From Buxus sempervirens (taxonomy: Eukaryota; Streptophyta; Magnoliopsida; Buxales; Buxaceae): DNA of 64,000 bases. Below the pieces are notes generated by a model, which had not been told where the DNA came from, ran no database searches, and worked only from the letters and a program-made list of their open reading frames with translations. The stretch covers positions 17,044,858 through 17,108,857 of the forward strand of contig OX387190.1 in the NCBI GenBank assembly GCA_947561395.2. The letters are read 5' to 3'. Shown here piece by piece: positions 33,110 through 44,692 of this stretch (the first letter of the stretch is position 1; each line of letters opens with the position of its first letter). The translations under genes and the position numbers were made by a program.

Positions 33110-34080
33110 ATTGAAGGAGCAAGGTGTCTCCCAACCATAAGGAACAAGATACCTCCCAAAATTGAAGAATTAAGGGGCAAGGTGCCTCCCAAAAAGCAAG
33201 ACATAAGGAGCAAGGCGTCTTCCAAGATAGAAGGAGCAAGGTGCCTTCCTACCCTAAGGAGCAAGATGTCTCCAAAAATTGAAGAATTAAGGAGAAAGGC
33301 GTCTTCCAACCACAGAGAGTAAGGCGTTTCTCAAGACTGAAAGGGCAAGGCGTCCCTGGAGCAAGGCGACTCCAAAATTAAGGAACAAGACGTCTCCCAA
33401 CCACAGAGAGCAAGGCGTCTCTCAAGACTGAAAGGGCAAGGCGTCCCTGGAGTAAGGCGACTTCGAAATTAAGGAGCAAGGCGTCTCCCAACCACAGAGA
33501 GCAAGATGTCTCTCAAGACTGAAAAGGCAAGGCGTCCTTGGAGCAAGGCGACTCCGAAATTAAGGAGCAAGGCGTCTCCCAACCACAGAGAGCAAGGCGT
33601 CTCTCAAGACTAAAAGGGCAAGGCGTCCCTAGAACAATGCGACTCTGAAACTAATGGAACAAGGCGTCTCCCAACCACAGAGAGGAAGGCGTCTCTCAAG
33701 ACTGAAAGGGTAATGCGTCCCTGGAGCAAAGAGACTCTAAAACAAATGGAACAAGGCGTCTCCCAACCACAGAGAGTAAGGTGTCTCTCAAGATTGAAAG
33801 GGCAAGGCATCCCTGGAACAAGGCGACTCCTAAACTAATGGAGCAAGGTGTCTCCCAAGATTGAAGACCTTCGGAGCAAGGCGTCTCCCACATCTGAATG
33901 ACACGGAAATGTGTCCCTAAGGAGCAAGGCGTCTCCCACATCTGAATGGACACGGAAATGTGTCCCTAAGGAGCAAGGTGTCTCCTACATCTGAATGACA
34001 CAGAAATGTGTCCTTAAGGAGCAAGGTGTCTCCTACATCTGAATGACACAGAAATGTGTCCTTAAGGAGCAAAGAATCTC
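33110..34080 (+). repeat. Higher-order hairpin array with constant loop CAAGGCGT
   Basis: From 33291 to about 33855 a 91-92 bp unit repeats about six times (starts near 33291, 33382, 33473, 33564, 33656, 33748, 33840). Each unit holds four small hairpins with the 8-nt loop CAAGGCGT or CAAGGCGA and different stems: GGAG/CTCC (33473-33488), GAGAG/CTCTC (33406-33423), AGGG/CCCT (33433-33448), GGAG/CTCC. In the third unit AGGG/CCCT has become AAGG/CCTT (33524-33539). Downstream (33898-34064) the pattern changes to GGAGCAAGGYGTCTCC alternating with GACAC/GTGTC around a 6-nt loop (GGAAAT or AGAAAT). Confidence 0.95.
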
Positions 34081-35764
34081 CAAACTGCAAAAAATTTGAG
34101 GCCAAAGCCTCCTGATTGAAGAACAATGAGCAAAGACCTCAAAGGAGCAGAATGTAAAACCCTGGATTTTCTTAAAATAAAGTAAATTAATAAGCCTAAA
34201 TATTGAGAAGTTAAGATTTAATTTAGATATTGGAGGAATAATATTATGATCCAAAGAGATATTAGTAACTAAATAAATAAAAAATAATTTTGAGTAATTA
34301 GGAATTTAAATAGTGGCTTCATTTAAATAGGAAAGAGCAAGGTTGATTTAGAAAAATTGGGAGAGTGATTTAAATATAAAGGATTGAAGAAGATAGGTAT
34401 TAATCCAAGTGCATTATATGGTTAAAATTAATGTGAGGAATAAAGAGGAGAATATTTGGAAAAAGATTCAAAGGTTAAGTATGGAATTACAAGGAAAGGG
34501 TATTTTAGTCATTTTCCAATTAACCAAATTAATATATTGAGTAAGTAAATAATTATTAGACTTGAAATATTTAATTAGACTTAATTTGGGTTAGGTTTGA
34601 ATTTAAATAACAAATTATGGCTTAAAAGTAGGAAAAAGGGTATATTGATGATTATGGTTGATAAGGAGCCTTAAGTTTGAGGATAAGAGGAGTTTTTGGG
34701 TGTTTTAGTAATATTTTAAAATAATAAATTTAATTAGCACGAAAATAAATTAAATTAAGACCTTCTTTTATATGAGATACTTAAAAATGGAATTAGAAAT
34801 AGGATTAAGATAGGGAGGTTTCCAATTAAAAGTGGGAATCCTATTTAGAAGGTCTCCTAAACCTATTAGGACTTCTAATTAAGAGAGCTTATAAAAGGGG
34901 AGGTCTAGGGAAGGTTTATGGTTTTTAACAAATCAAAAATAAGGAAAACAAGAGGGGAATTCGTGCTTGGGCTTGGGCAAAAAACTAAAGGGAAGAAGAG
35001 AGGAGAGAAAAGAAAGGGAAGAAAAGAAAAAGGGAGGTGTTGCAGAGGTCTGACCAGCAGACTTTGAACGACAATCCCCATAGATCCAGTCGTTGGATCG
35101 TCATGAAATTTGGCGGTTATAATCTATACATAAGATACTTTAATATGAACGGTGGAGATTGGATTTGGATGAGTCTAAGGTGGTGTGAACTAACCCAGAA
35201 ATTGGTGGAAAATTAGATTTTGAAAGGAAAAGGAGTTGCAGAGATGGCTGCTTACCAACTTCGAACAAAAAGATAGGACGATCCAACCGTTGTAATGGGC
35301 TGAAATTTTTGATTTTTGTTCTACGCATGGAGGACTTTAAAATGAATGGTGGAGATCTAAATTGGAGAAGTTTAGATGGGTGCGGTCGAGCTCTAAAAGC
35401 GGGCACAGAAGAAGTTCTGAAAAATCTGGGTTCATCAAAAAAGTAAATAGAAAACACTTGAAACTAGAGGAACTGCATGTTTTGTTGTGATTTTGATGTG
35501 TGATCGTATTGGTTTAAGTTGGATTTCATTGGAAAATTTAGATGATTATAAAGTTTTGATTTGGTGATTTAAATCTCTCTTTAAGAATCAAGAAAAGTGT
35601 TGCTCATGGGTAGTTTAATTTAGAAAGAAATCTTAGATAAATTTTAATCACAAAGATTTGATTAGGATTGTCTTAGAAGTAATTTGGATTGAAATTTAGA
35701 TGTTTAGAAACAATTTAAAGCCATCGGAATTTGAGAAGTTTCGGAAATTATGAAAAACCTAGAA

Positions 35765-35950
35765 AAACTGAGTTTTGGGCAGAGCGCTAAAACAGTCGCT
35801 CGAGCACCCTATCTGTATACCTTAAACCAGAACATTGGAAACAAGTCGCTTGATACATCATTCAAGCATAGCCACAGGCAACCTGCCTGTGTATTTAAAA
35901 TAGAACCTGTAATTATAGCCGCTGGAACAGTCGCTCGAGCGCCTCTTCGA
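35765..35950 (+). repeat. GC-rich self-complementary island in LTR D
   Basis: Includes CAGTCGCTCGAGC twice, the 10-bp palindrome CGCTCGAGCG (35934-35943) and a perfect 8-bp hairpin CACAGGCA-ACC-TGCCTGTG (35873-35891). Confidence 0.85.
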
Positions 35951-36589
35951 GTGACCCATGTCAGAAAATCCAGATTTTGGGATTCGTGCCCAAATTTAAT
36001 TTTTAATAATTTTTCTGTAAATTATAAAGTTGTAACACCTGTAACTAGGTTAATTTGAGATGTAGAAAGTGGCGGAATTAAATTTGAATTAAAGAATAGT
36101 AATTTGGGACGATGATTATAAATATGAAACTTTTGGAGATATCTTAAGTAAAAAGAGGTCACAACCAATTTAGATCTGATTTTGGATAACCTAACCTATT
36201 ATTAAATTTCAATATAGACCTAAGATACCTTCTGAAGTACTAAATAATAGAGTTAATACGTTTTGACACCTTGGGTTCTAAATGAGGGAAAGTTGGATGT
36301 TTATAGATAATAGAAATAGAGAAGTTTTAATCAAGAGTTAGGAACATTGTTAATGCCTTGATTTATTTCCTTTTAAACAAAACTTGATTTTGGGAGTTCC
36401 TGCACTTGTATTTGAACTATCTGAGTATGCTTTGAGCTCCGAATGATTTATGTATATACTTGGATTATTTTGCCGTTGAAACTTGGAGTTTGGACATATG
36501 ACTTGGTACATCTTGTGTTGGATTTTGGGTCACAGTTGTGACAAGGCAGGTGCCTGGTTTATTATTTCCATAGGGTGGATTTGGTTATT

Positions 36590-36733
36590 GGTATTTATAT
36601 CCTCAGTCTATGTACTCAGCAGGATACTTCCTCAATCCGTGTACTCGGTGGGAAGATGGTTACTTTTATTTATCCTTAATCCTTGTACTTGGCGGGATGC
36701 TTCCTCAATCCGTGTACTCGGTGAGAAGCTGGT
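36590..36733 (+). repeat. CCGTGTACTCGGTGGGA repeats, left part of array in LTR D
   Basis: Units of about 45-60 bases with TCCTCAATCCGTGTACTCGG, GGGAAGCTGGTTAC and TTTTATTTATCC. The array is cut at 36733 by the nested LTR and resumes at 40054-40280; removing the guest restores AAGCTGGTTACTTTTATTTA, exactly as in intact units. Confidence 0.9.
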
Positions 36734-39700
36734 TGTGCGCACCTGATTTCGGTCGCACGACGAGGCGCATGCAAAACTATGCGTGCCTCGGGATTGTTTG
36801 GAGTCGCCACTACCTGATGGGGTGCAGGCAGACACCTGGGTGCCTAAGTTCTTCTATTAAGGCTTGGTCTGCGGCTTGAGATTCTAAGCAAGTTCTCGGT
36901 TACGGTCCGAGGAAGTCCGTAGACACCCCGGTCCGCCCCGTCGAGTGACGAGTCCCATAGGTTTCCCTGGTTTGAGTCAACTTTGGTCTCTCACTCACCC
37001 AATTCCTATTCCAGCATGCACATTTGGTTAAGTCTAGTGGGACCGCCAAAGTGGTATGGGTCCCTTTACTTGATTTTATCTTTTTAGTTAAAGATGGGAT
37101 GAGTCTGATTGGGCGGGCCTCGTTGGAAGGGCCGCGGATTCCTTGGTGGGCTTGGTTAAGCCCACGTATCCTTTGATGGGCCTCAGTCTAGTCTGGGAAG
37201 CCTTTTGGGCTTGGTTCAAATGAATTGATTTTATTTAATGGTTCGAGTTTGATTAAATTTGATTTCCATGCAAAAAATGAGTCTTGATTGCTTTGTGGGC
37301 CCGTGAGTGGGCCACACAGTGGGTTGCCAAGTGATTTCAGATTATTTTGGTTAACTGTGCCAAAATGGGTCAGGCCTTGGGCTTGGGGCCCTTTACCTGG
37401 GCTTGGGCTTGAAAGCCCAAGTCTTCATGAGTTAGAGTTTGGAAACCCTAAAATTGGTTCGATTTAATGGGCTTTAGCGGGCCCAATCGGCCCTACCCGT
37501 GGTCTCGGCCAAACCATGCCTAAATCTAAGCAACATGCTACTGAAACTAGGCTTGGGTGGGCCTCCAATGGTCCGGCCCACTCAATTAATTTGATTGTCT
37601 TCATTTAGCAAAAATGGATTTGTTGGGCTTGGTGGGCCTCATTGGAAGGCCCACCGGAAATCAATTTGGACCGGGTCGGTCCAAGGCCCACCTTGGGTTT
37701 CCGGGTGACCCGGAAACCCTAATGGTTCGCCCGGGTTGATCAAACAAACCAAAAAAAATAGCACAAGATCAGAAAATGGCAAGAAAAAGCAATCTAGCAG
37801 TGTAGCCGGCCTACGATGCCGGTTACACACAAGTCTCATTATATCCGGCATCTTTTGCCGGCTACAGATACAGCTCCGTTGATCCGACCTGAGTTGCCAG
37901 ATCAACATACAGAAGCTGTTTTTATGATTTTTGCATTGGGGTTGGGTTTCTGGGTCATCTAGGATATTCCAGGGATTGTGTGGGCTCTTGTTTGAGCCCA
38001 CATTGGTTCCGATGAGAGACCCAAGGAGAAGGCTAGGGCTTCAGCTTCTCTTTGCTTTGAACCAGATTTGGTGAAGAAACAGGAACACAAGAGTCCCTGT
38101 TTTGGTCATTCCTTCACTCCAAAAATCCAGAATCAAGGCATATGAGTAAGAGTCAATGACATGGATTCAAAGAGATATGCTTCACTCCAAAAGTATGTGT
38201 GTGTGTGTGAGCTTTTTTGTGCCTAAAAGCTGAAGTAAATACTCATATACAATTTACAAAAATAATGAATGAAAGGAGAAATAGCTAAAGTAATTTCCTA
38301 ATGCATGGTCATGTAATCTTATACATGAGGAAAAAAGGGGGCTGATTTCTCATAGGCAAACAATGACCGATATAAGGTAAAAATATGGTGAGGCAAGAAT
38401 GTGCAAGATACTAACAAGAAAACCATTGCTCAATTCATATGCATGTTCCTAGTACTAATAAATGATGAGTGAACTTTATATATGCTTAAAATAGTAGTTA
38501 AACCATGCACAAGCAAACTAAATAAAGAATATGAAATTCAACATGCATCCCATATAAGTTTATAGCATATTTATATTAATCTATCTAGCTTAAGAAAAGC
38601 ATTTAAAGAAAGGGTAAAGGGGGGTTACACAAGGGATACAAAAGATGAAAAAGCCAAGAGGGAACATGCTCCCCCATTAGAAACAAAGAAGGAACAGCAC
38701 AATATTTGCATAAAACAGTGGCCATGAACACTTTAAACCAAGCTTAAGACCTCTCATCCTCTCCTTAATCTGACCAAACCTTCATTTTTACCTTTGAGTG
38801 TTAACCACTCTTAGAAAACCATGAAAAGAGAGCGAGGAGCAGGGAAAAGCATGCACACATACTCATAACAGAAACCTCATAACATGATTAACATCCTTCA
38901 TGCTTCAAATGAGTTAATATTCATATATGTGAAAGAAAATGACCTAAAGGAACTCACCTTGGGTTTCAAACCCTTGGGGAATGGGTATTAAGCCTCCTTG
39001 GAGTACGAGTGGCTGCTGGAGCAGCCCTTATGCAGCACCTCCTTCACTCCAAAAAATCTCCTAGGCCTCCTCCTTGAGCAAAAATGGGAGAAGAAGAGAG
39101 TGGGAAAGGTTTAGAAGGCTTGAGAGGAGGTTTTGGGTGCTTGGGAAAAATGGGAGAGAGGATGGAGCTCTTGGAGAAGAAAAATGGTGGGAGAAAAAGT
39201 GTGCTCCACCAAAATGTGCTCAACCCCTAATGCATCCCACCCCCTCCCCTTTTATAGGAGGGGTTGCTTAAGGGTTAAGAAAGACCAATTTTTAAATATT
39301 TTTATCAAAAGTGACTTTTTTATTGTTATTTCTTATTTGTGACTTATTGCTCTTACTTAATGGTTAAAAAAGACTCTTTTGCTAATATTTTTTACTTAAG
39401 GGTTAAGAAAGACTCTTTTTGTTAATATTTTTGTTTACTTAAAGGTTAAGAAAGGGGGACGTCCACGTGGCACAGTTTGCTACGTGGACAGTTTATTTTT
39501 GACCAAGGATTGCCCATAACTCTCTCATTTGAGCTCCGATTCTGGCAAACTCAGTTGCGTTGGAACCGGGTCGACATCCTCTATCCACTGAGCTAGAGTT
39601 TAGCAGCAAATTCGGGGTTTAGCAGAAAGTCAACTTTCAGCTCCTCAAGTTTGACCGCCCGCAGAACCTTCATCTGGACTTCGATTCCAGCAAACTCAGT

Positions 39701-40048
39701 TGCGTTGGAACCGTGTCGGGAGTCTCTATCTACTGAGATAAAGCAAGGTGGCCAACTATCACCTGATCAAAAAGTCAACTTTTTGTCCCTTCGGGGTTTG
39801 ACTTTTTGCCAGGGTTTTCATTTTTAGTACTTCCAGGGGTGCAAAAATAAGGTGCTTACACCCCGATCTGAGCAAACTCAGTTGCGTTAGAATCATGTCA
39901 GAATTTCCTAATCATTGGGAAGAAGTATGGCGGGGAATTTGCACCCGATCAAAATGTCAATTTTTGCCCCTTAGGGTTTTGAGCTATTTTGTTATCTTTT
40001 AGCACATTTTCTCTTTTATTTGGTTTGATCAAAATTTGGGTGCTTACA
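36734..40048 (-). mobile_element. Tat-type LTR nested in LTR D (TSD CTGGT), with duplicated LTR start
   Basis: Starts TGTGCGCACC and ends GGTGCTTACA, flanked by CTGGT (36729-36733 and 40049-40053). On the minus strand it is a relative of the solo LTR at 21034-23905. The LTR-start word TGTAAGCACC occurs twice on the minus strand: at the outer end (40048) and again 188 bases in (ending at plus position 39860). The outer 188 bases resemble the LTR start at 60122 more than the one at 21034. It also has TATAAAAG (39249-39256, minus), a donor-like AAG|GTGAGT (near 38957, minus) and CCGGC hairpins at 37798-37915. Confidence 0.9.
37798..37915 (-). repeat. CCGGC hairpins with 7-nt loops in the nested Tat LTR
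   Basis: On the plus strand: GTGTAGCCGGC/GCCGGTTACAC with loop CTACGAT, TATCCGGC/GCCGGCTA with loop ATCTTTT, and GTTGATCC...GATCAAC with loop CTGAGTT. All three keep the 7-nt spacing seen in the copy at 21034-23905, while arm sequences differ. Confidence 0.88.
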
Positions 40049-40053
40049 CTGGT

Positions 40054-40280
40054 TACTTTTATTTATCCTCAGTCTGTGTACTCGGCGGGATACTTCCTCA
40101 ATCCGTGTACTCGGTGGGAAGCTGGTTACTTTTATTTATCCTCAATCCGTGTACTAGGTGAGAAGTTGGTTACTTGTTATTTGGTTTACTTCCTTAGTCC
40201 GTGTACTTGGCGGGAAGTTTGTTGTTTTGTGGCTGGTGCCTTTTATACTCAGTTCGTGTACTCGGTGGGATACTTCCTGG
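40054..40280 (+). repeat. CCGTGTACTCGG repeats, right part of array in LTR D
   Basis: Four to five units continuing the array at 36590-36733, with CCGTGTACTCGG or CCGTGTACTAGG, then GTGGGAAG or GTGAGAAG and GGTTACTT. Confidence 0.88.
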
Positions 40281-40749
40281 TGGTTGTGATTATTTTGTTC
40301 ATTATGTGATGTTATAGGGTGGTATGCTGTTTGCCGTGATTTCTATATTATTGTTTTTTTCTTGTTGATGTTGTTGTTATTTTAATCGTACACCTCATGA
40401 CTTATTTTATATAAACATGGACTGATTTCATGCATACACCTTGCTACTTTTTGAGATTTATTCTCACTCCGGTTTCTCCCATTTTTCAGGTATTCTTGGA
40501 GAGGACGACAGCATTGGGCTAGTATGTAAAAGGGGTAATCAATTTAGTTGTAGATTAGCTTCCGGAGATTAAAAACATTGTAATTGTTAAAGTTTATTTG
40601 TTAATGGATATTAATTCAAGTTTCCACATTTACTTTGATTATAAAGTTAGAAAAAGTTTTAAATTATTCCATATTTTAGTTGCTTTTGTTACTTACCATA
40701 ACACCTTGGGTTTTGGGAGTTGGACCCGGAACCGGGGCGTTACACAGAG

Positions 40750-41466
40750 CATCTCCCAAGACTGAAGGACAGGGTGTCCCTAAGGAACAAGGTGCCTCCG
40801 CAAAGTTAAACAAGATATTCTCATTCCTGAAAATGACAGAGAATCAAGACATGAAGAAGAAGACAAAATGAAGAACTGCTGGGCAAATGACCCCTTTTGT
40901 AATTTTCATTTTCCCACTTTTGTATCATAGGATTTGAACCAGGATTCGAAGCTCTTTGGTGTGCTGGACAGTAGTGACTCTTAAACCCTTTAGAAGCCAA
41001 ATAGAGTTAAGGGGTAGTGTACCTACATGGGGGATAAAGAACTTCAAACTTTAAAAACAAAAAAAACAAAAACAAAAAAAAGAAAAAAAACTTAAAAAAA
41101 GAAAAAAGAAAAAGTGAAAAGATAAAAGAAGAAGTCAAAAGTCAATGGAAAAACAAGTGGAAAAGAACACTATTGAAGCACTTTTGCATCAATGCCGAAA
41201 CAAGTCGGTAAGTCTAAGTCCAACCCATCTTTTTCAATTCAAACTAAAAAAGGGGAACAATTCCAAACGCCCAATGGCAAGGAAATTCCCCAGAACTTAG
41301 AAGTGGGCCAAAGTAACACAGAGCTTGCACCAGCGCTTCCGCATCTTTGAAAACATTAAAGGACCTGGCTCATCGGTTATGTCGACAGAAATGCAAAGTA
41401 CAAAAATAGGGTTCTTTTCATTCTTTGTCATTCATCACCAAAGTGACTCTGACAAAGAGGGGCAGC
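40750..41466 (+). other. 3' internal end of element C with polypurine tract
   Basis: Resumes the GGAACAAGGTGCCTCC hairpin-array wording after LTR D, then an A-rich tract (41058-41140). It ends with ACAAAGAGGGGCAGC at 41452-41466, the polypurine tract directly before the 3' LTR. No coding motif. Confidence 0.7.
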
Positions 41467-41719
41467 TGTCATCACCCCACCTTTGCACCATAAAATCGCC
41501 CAAGAAGCATATCTTAAACCAGCATATATGTGGGCACGTAAATCGAGGTTTTTATAGTGGACCCATCTTTTTGAAATAACAAGCTCATAATAAAGAGAAT
41601 TCTGAGCCGATTCTGATGCACCAAATTGTGCTCAAATCGGATCTAAAACAACTAAGTTATGGATAAAAGAAGTAAAGGGTAGTTTTGGGATTTTTATAAA
41701 ACTAGAATTGGGTGCCACA
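41467..41719 (+). repeat. 3' LTR of element C, left part
   Basis: Starts TGTCATCACCCCACC and follows 26576-26828 closely up to GGGTGCCACA, where element E is inserted. The LTR continues at 49922. Confidence 0.92.
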
Positions 41720-44676
41720 TGTAAAACCCCGAATTTTCACCTAATAAACAAATAACTAAATAATAAATAAAAGAAAATATGAGTTAAGTCCTAGTTAAAA
41801 TAAAAAGTGAGGATTTAGAGGATAATTAATTCGAATAAGTCATAAGTTGTAAATAAAGAAAGAATTTTAATGAAATTAGCCTAAAAGAGTAAAAAGGGTA
41901 TTTTGGTAATTTTCAAAAAAGAGTAATTAATAAATAAATTATTAAATAATAGCTAGAATTTGATAATAGAAGAAAATAATTTATTTAGACAAGTTAGAAA
42001 TTTAAAGAAAGTAATAAAAGCCTAAATGAGGAAAAAGGGTAGTTAGGAGATTTCAAGTCTTAATTGGGAGAAAAGTAATTTAATTTAGGTTTTTGGTAAT
42101 GTTTAGTATTTAAGTGAATGTTATGCACGAAAATAGGTGTAAGGAGGAGTTTAAATAAAAAGAGATTTTATTTGTAATGTTTAAATTGAAAAATAGAAGG
42201 TGGAGAAAAAGTAGGAATTAAATTAGAAGGTGTTAGACTTTAACTAGATCTTGGTTAGGTTAGCCCAAATAAAAGGAGCCTATTAGGGTTGGTTTAGGAC
42301 TTCCAAAGCCTAGTATAAATAGGAGATTAAGGTTAGACAAGAGAGAATTTTCGTGGGTTTCATATTGAGAGAAAAGAGGGAGAGAAAGGAAGAAGGCCGC
42401 TCATGAACATATCTGACCAGCCATCATCAAAACATGATTGGGGAAAATCCGTACGGTTGATCACCTTCAAATATAGAGGTTTTGTTCATGACTGATGGAA
42501 CTACAATATGAACGGTGGAGATTGGAATTGGAGAACTCTAGCGTGGTGCGTTTGGAAGCAAAAGTCAGGTCCAGAATTAGAAGCTTCAATGGAAGAAGGA
42601 TTTTAGCGTATAAGGCAAGTAGTAACTCTTGAAAATTGGAGGAATTGCATGGTTTTGATTTCTGTGATTTATTATGGTTTATTTTGATTAGCCGGAAAGG
42701 ATTTTGCAAGGGATCGTATGGTTTATATTTTAGAGTTTTGTGTTTTTGAAGGATTTGCTAAAGTAATGAATAAATCTTGGTTTGATCATGTAAATATGCA
42801 TGGGATGTTTTTTTAATGGATGCAAATTAATCTAGAGGGCTTTAGATATGATTTAGAATGTTAAGGGACAATTTAGACCAATGGAACTCAAAGCAAAAGC
42901 CTAAAAATCCGAAATTGGAAAATCTGGAAATTTTAACTAAAAATTTGTACGAGCGCCTAGGACCGCCCAGGATCACCTAGACAGCAGAGGTAGGCGCTCT
43001 ATGCAGTAAATTCAGATTTATGGTATGTTTCTAATCCAAATAAATTTCTAATAATTTTTCTAGTATGTTAACTATTCCAACATCTTTATAAAGGCCTAAT
43101 TGAAGTATGGAAATTATAAAAATTAAATTTGATAAACATCCAAATAATTAAAGTCTTAATGGTAGGATAGTGTATGAAAAAGACTAAATGATGGGGAATA
43201 ATGATAGGACAAATACTAACTAGTAATTATGAATTAAAATCATCTTCTAAACTATAATTTAGGTCTGTAGAATATGCGGGAAATTATAAATACAGAAAAT
43301 TGAAATAAATACTATCTTAGGTATTAATATGAGAACTTGGATTATATAATAAGGGGATTTATAAGGAAAACTTTAAGCAAGACTTGAAATACTTTGGTTT
43401 GTGCTTTAAATATGAATATTGATTTTCTGGAAATTACATTAATTCTGATTTCAGTGGAACTTATGTTCAGGAGTTTTATTTGGACTGTGGATTAAATATC
43501 ATGATGGTAATAAGAGATTTGTACCATCTGCGGATGAGATATGAGACCACCTACGGGTGAGATATGTAACTCCTTTGGGAGAGATCTCCTGTTGGGGGAG
43601 ATGTAATCCTGATTGGATTGCATCCCACAGGGGAGATATGTGACCACCTACGGGTGAGATGAGACCTCCTGTTGGGGGAGATGTAATCCTGATTGGATTG
43701 CATCCCACAGGGGAGATATGTGACCACCTGCGGGTGAGATGAGACCTCCTGTTGGGGGAGATGTAATCCTGATTGGATTGCATCCCACAGGGGAGATATG
43801 TGACCTCCTGCGGGGGAGATGTGACCTCTTGTGTGGGAGATGTAATCATGATGTGATTGCATCCTACAAGGGAGATATGTGATTACCACCTGCGGGTGAG
43901 ATGTGTAACTCCTGCGGGAGAGACCTCTTATGGGGGAGATGTAATCACGATGTGATTGCATCCCACAAAGGAGATGTGTGTGTTACCACTGGCGGGTGAG
44001 ATGTGTTAGCTCCTGTGGGAGGAACCTCATGTAGGGGAGATGTGAATACTACGTGTTTGCATCCTACATGGGAGAATGTTACTATCGGATTTGTGAGATG
44101 GACCATTAATTATGAATACATGTTTTATCGTTAATCTTCGGATTTATCTATCAATAACATCTTTTTACTGGTATTTACGAATGATTGCATATCCTATTGC
44201 TTTATTTGGAATTGGCCATGTTGATTTGAATTCATCGCCTTATCGTTGATTAATCGTATACCTCATGACTATTTGCCTAAATGAGACTATTTACTTGCAT
44301 GCACCTACTACTTGCTGATATGTAAATCTCACTCTGTTTTCCCCTATTTTTCAGGTTGCTTGGAGAGATCGCGAAGATTGGGTTTTAATTTGATGGGTAG
44401 AATTATAATTGGTATTAATGGCACATGTTGATTAGGTAAACTTTTTTGTAAACAGAATTGAATATGTTGATTAAAGAATTGTTTTTATTGGCCACCAGAA
44501 CTCTGATGTAATTAATTAGTAAAGTTTAAAATTATTGTGAATCTTAGTTGGTATCTGACCCCAGCTTCGTGGTAACACCTCGAGTTTGGTTGTTGAACCG
44601 GACTTGGGTTGTTACAGTAGCGAACCGGGTTTGGGTTGGTTGCCAGTTTGCACTGACCCGGGTTTGGGGCGTTACA
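41720..44676 (+). repeat. 5' LTR of element E (2957 bp)
   Basis: Starts TGTAAAACCCCGAATTTTC and ends TTTGGGGCGTTACA. TATAAATA at 42314-42321, donor-like GCAA|GTAGTA at 42619, GC island 42950-43010 with the 9-bp inverted repeat GAGCGCCTA/TAGGCGCTC, repeat array 43530-44090, acceptor-like CCCTATTTTTCAG ending at 44354. Confidence 0.93.
43530..44090 (+). repeat. Array of 80-bp hairpin units in the 5' LTR of E
   Basis: Three near-identical 80-bp units (CTCCTGTTGGGGGAGATG starting near 43587, 43667, 43747), then diverged units. The inner hairpin is GATGTAATCC/GGATTGCATC with 5-nt loop TGATT (43600-43624); in diverged units it is GATGTAATCA/TGATTGCATC with loop TGATG (43839-43863). Both stems keep one T-G pair. 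Small flanking hairpins alternate between CACC/GGTG and CTCC/GGAG. Confidence 0.93.
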
Positions 44677-44680
44677 GAGA

Positions 44681-44692
44681 TGGTATCAGAGC
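44681..44692 (+). other. Primer-binding site of element E
   Basis: TGGTATCAGAGC, four bases after the LTR end. This is the well-known PBS complementary to the plant initiator methionine tRNA 3' end, used by many Ty3 chromoviruses and Copia elements. Confidence 0.93.

Larger units (their letters stand above)
34153..40744 (+). mobile_element. Solo LTR D, Tekay-type, in element C, split by a Tat LTR
   Basis: Starts TGTAAAACCCTGG and ends GAACCGGGGCGTTACA; flanks are CAGAA (34148-34152) and CAGAG (40745-40749), a TSD with one change. Excluding its guest it is about 3.27 kb. It has TATAAAAG at 34890-34897, a donor-like AAA|GTAAAT (35443), a GC island (35765-35950), a repeat array split by the guest, and an acceptor-like CCATTTTTCAG ending at 40489. 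Confidence 0.9.

Noticed and set aside
33610..34126. Minus-strand ORFs over the hairpin array of C
   Set aside because: Repeat-derived frames; unit length of 91-92 bp is not a multiple of three and frames end quickly.
43499..43961. Minus-strand ORFs repeating WSHISPVGCNP over the 80-bp array
   Set aside because: Array lies in LTRs, frames switch from unit to unit and are duplicated in the other LTR; no gene.
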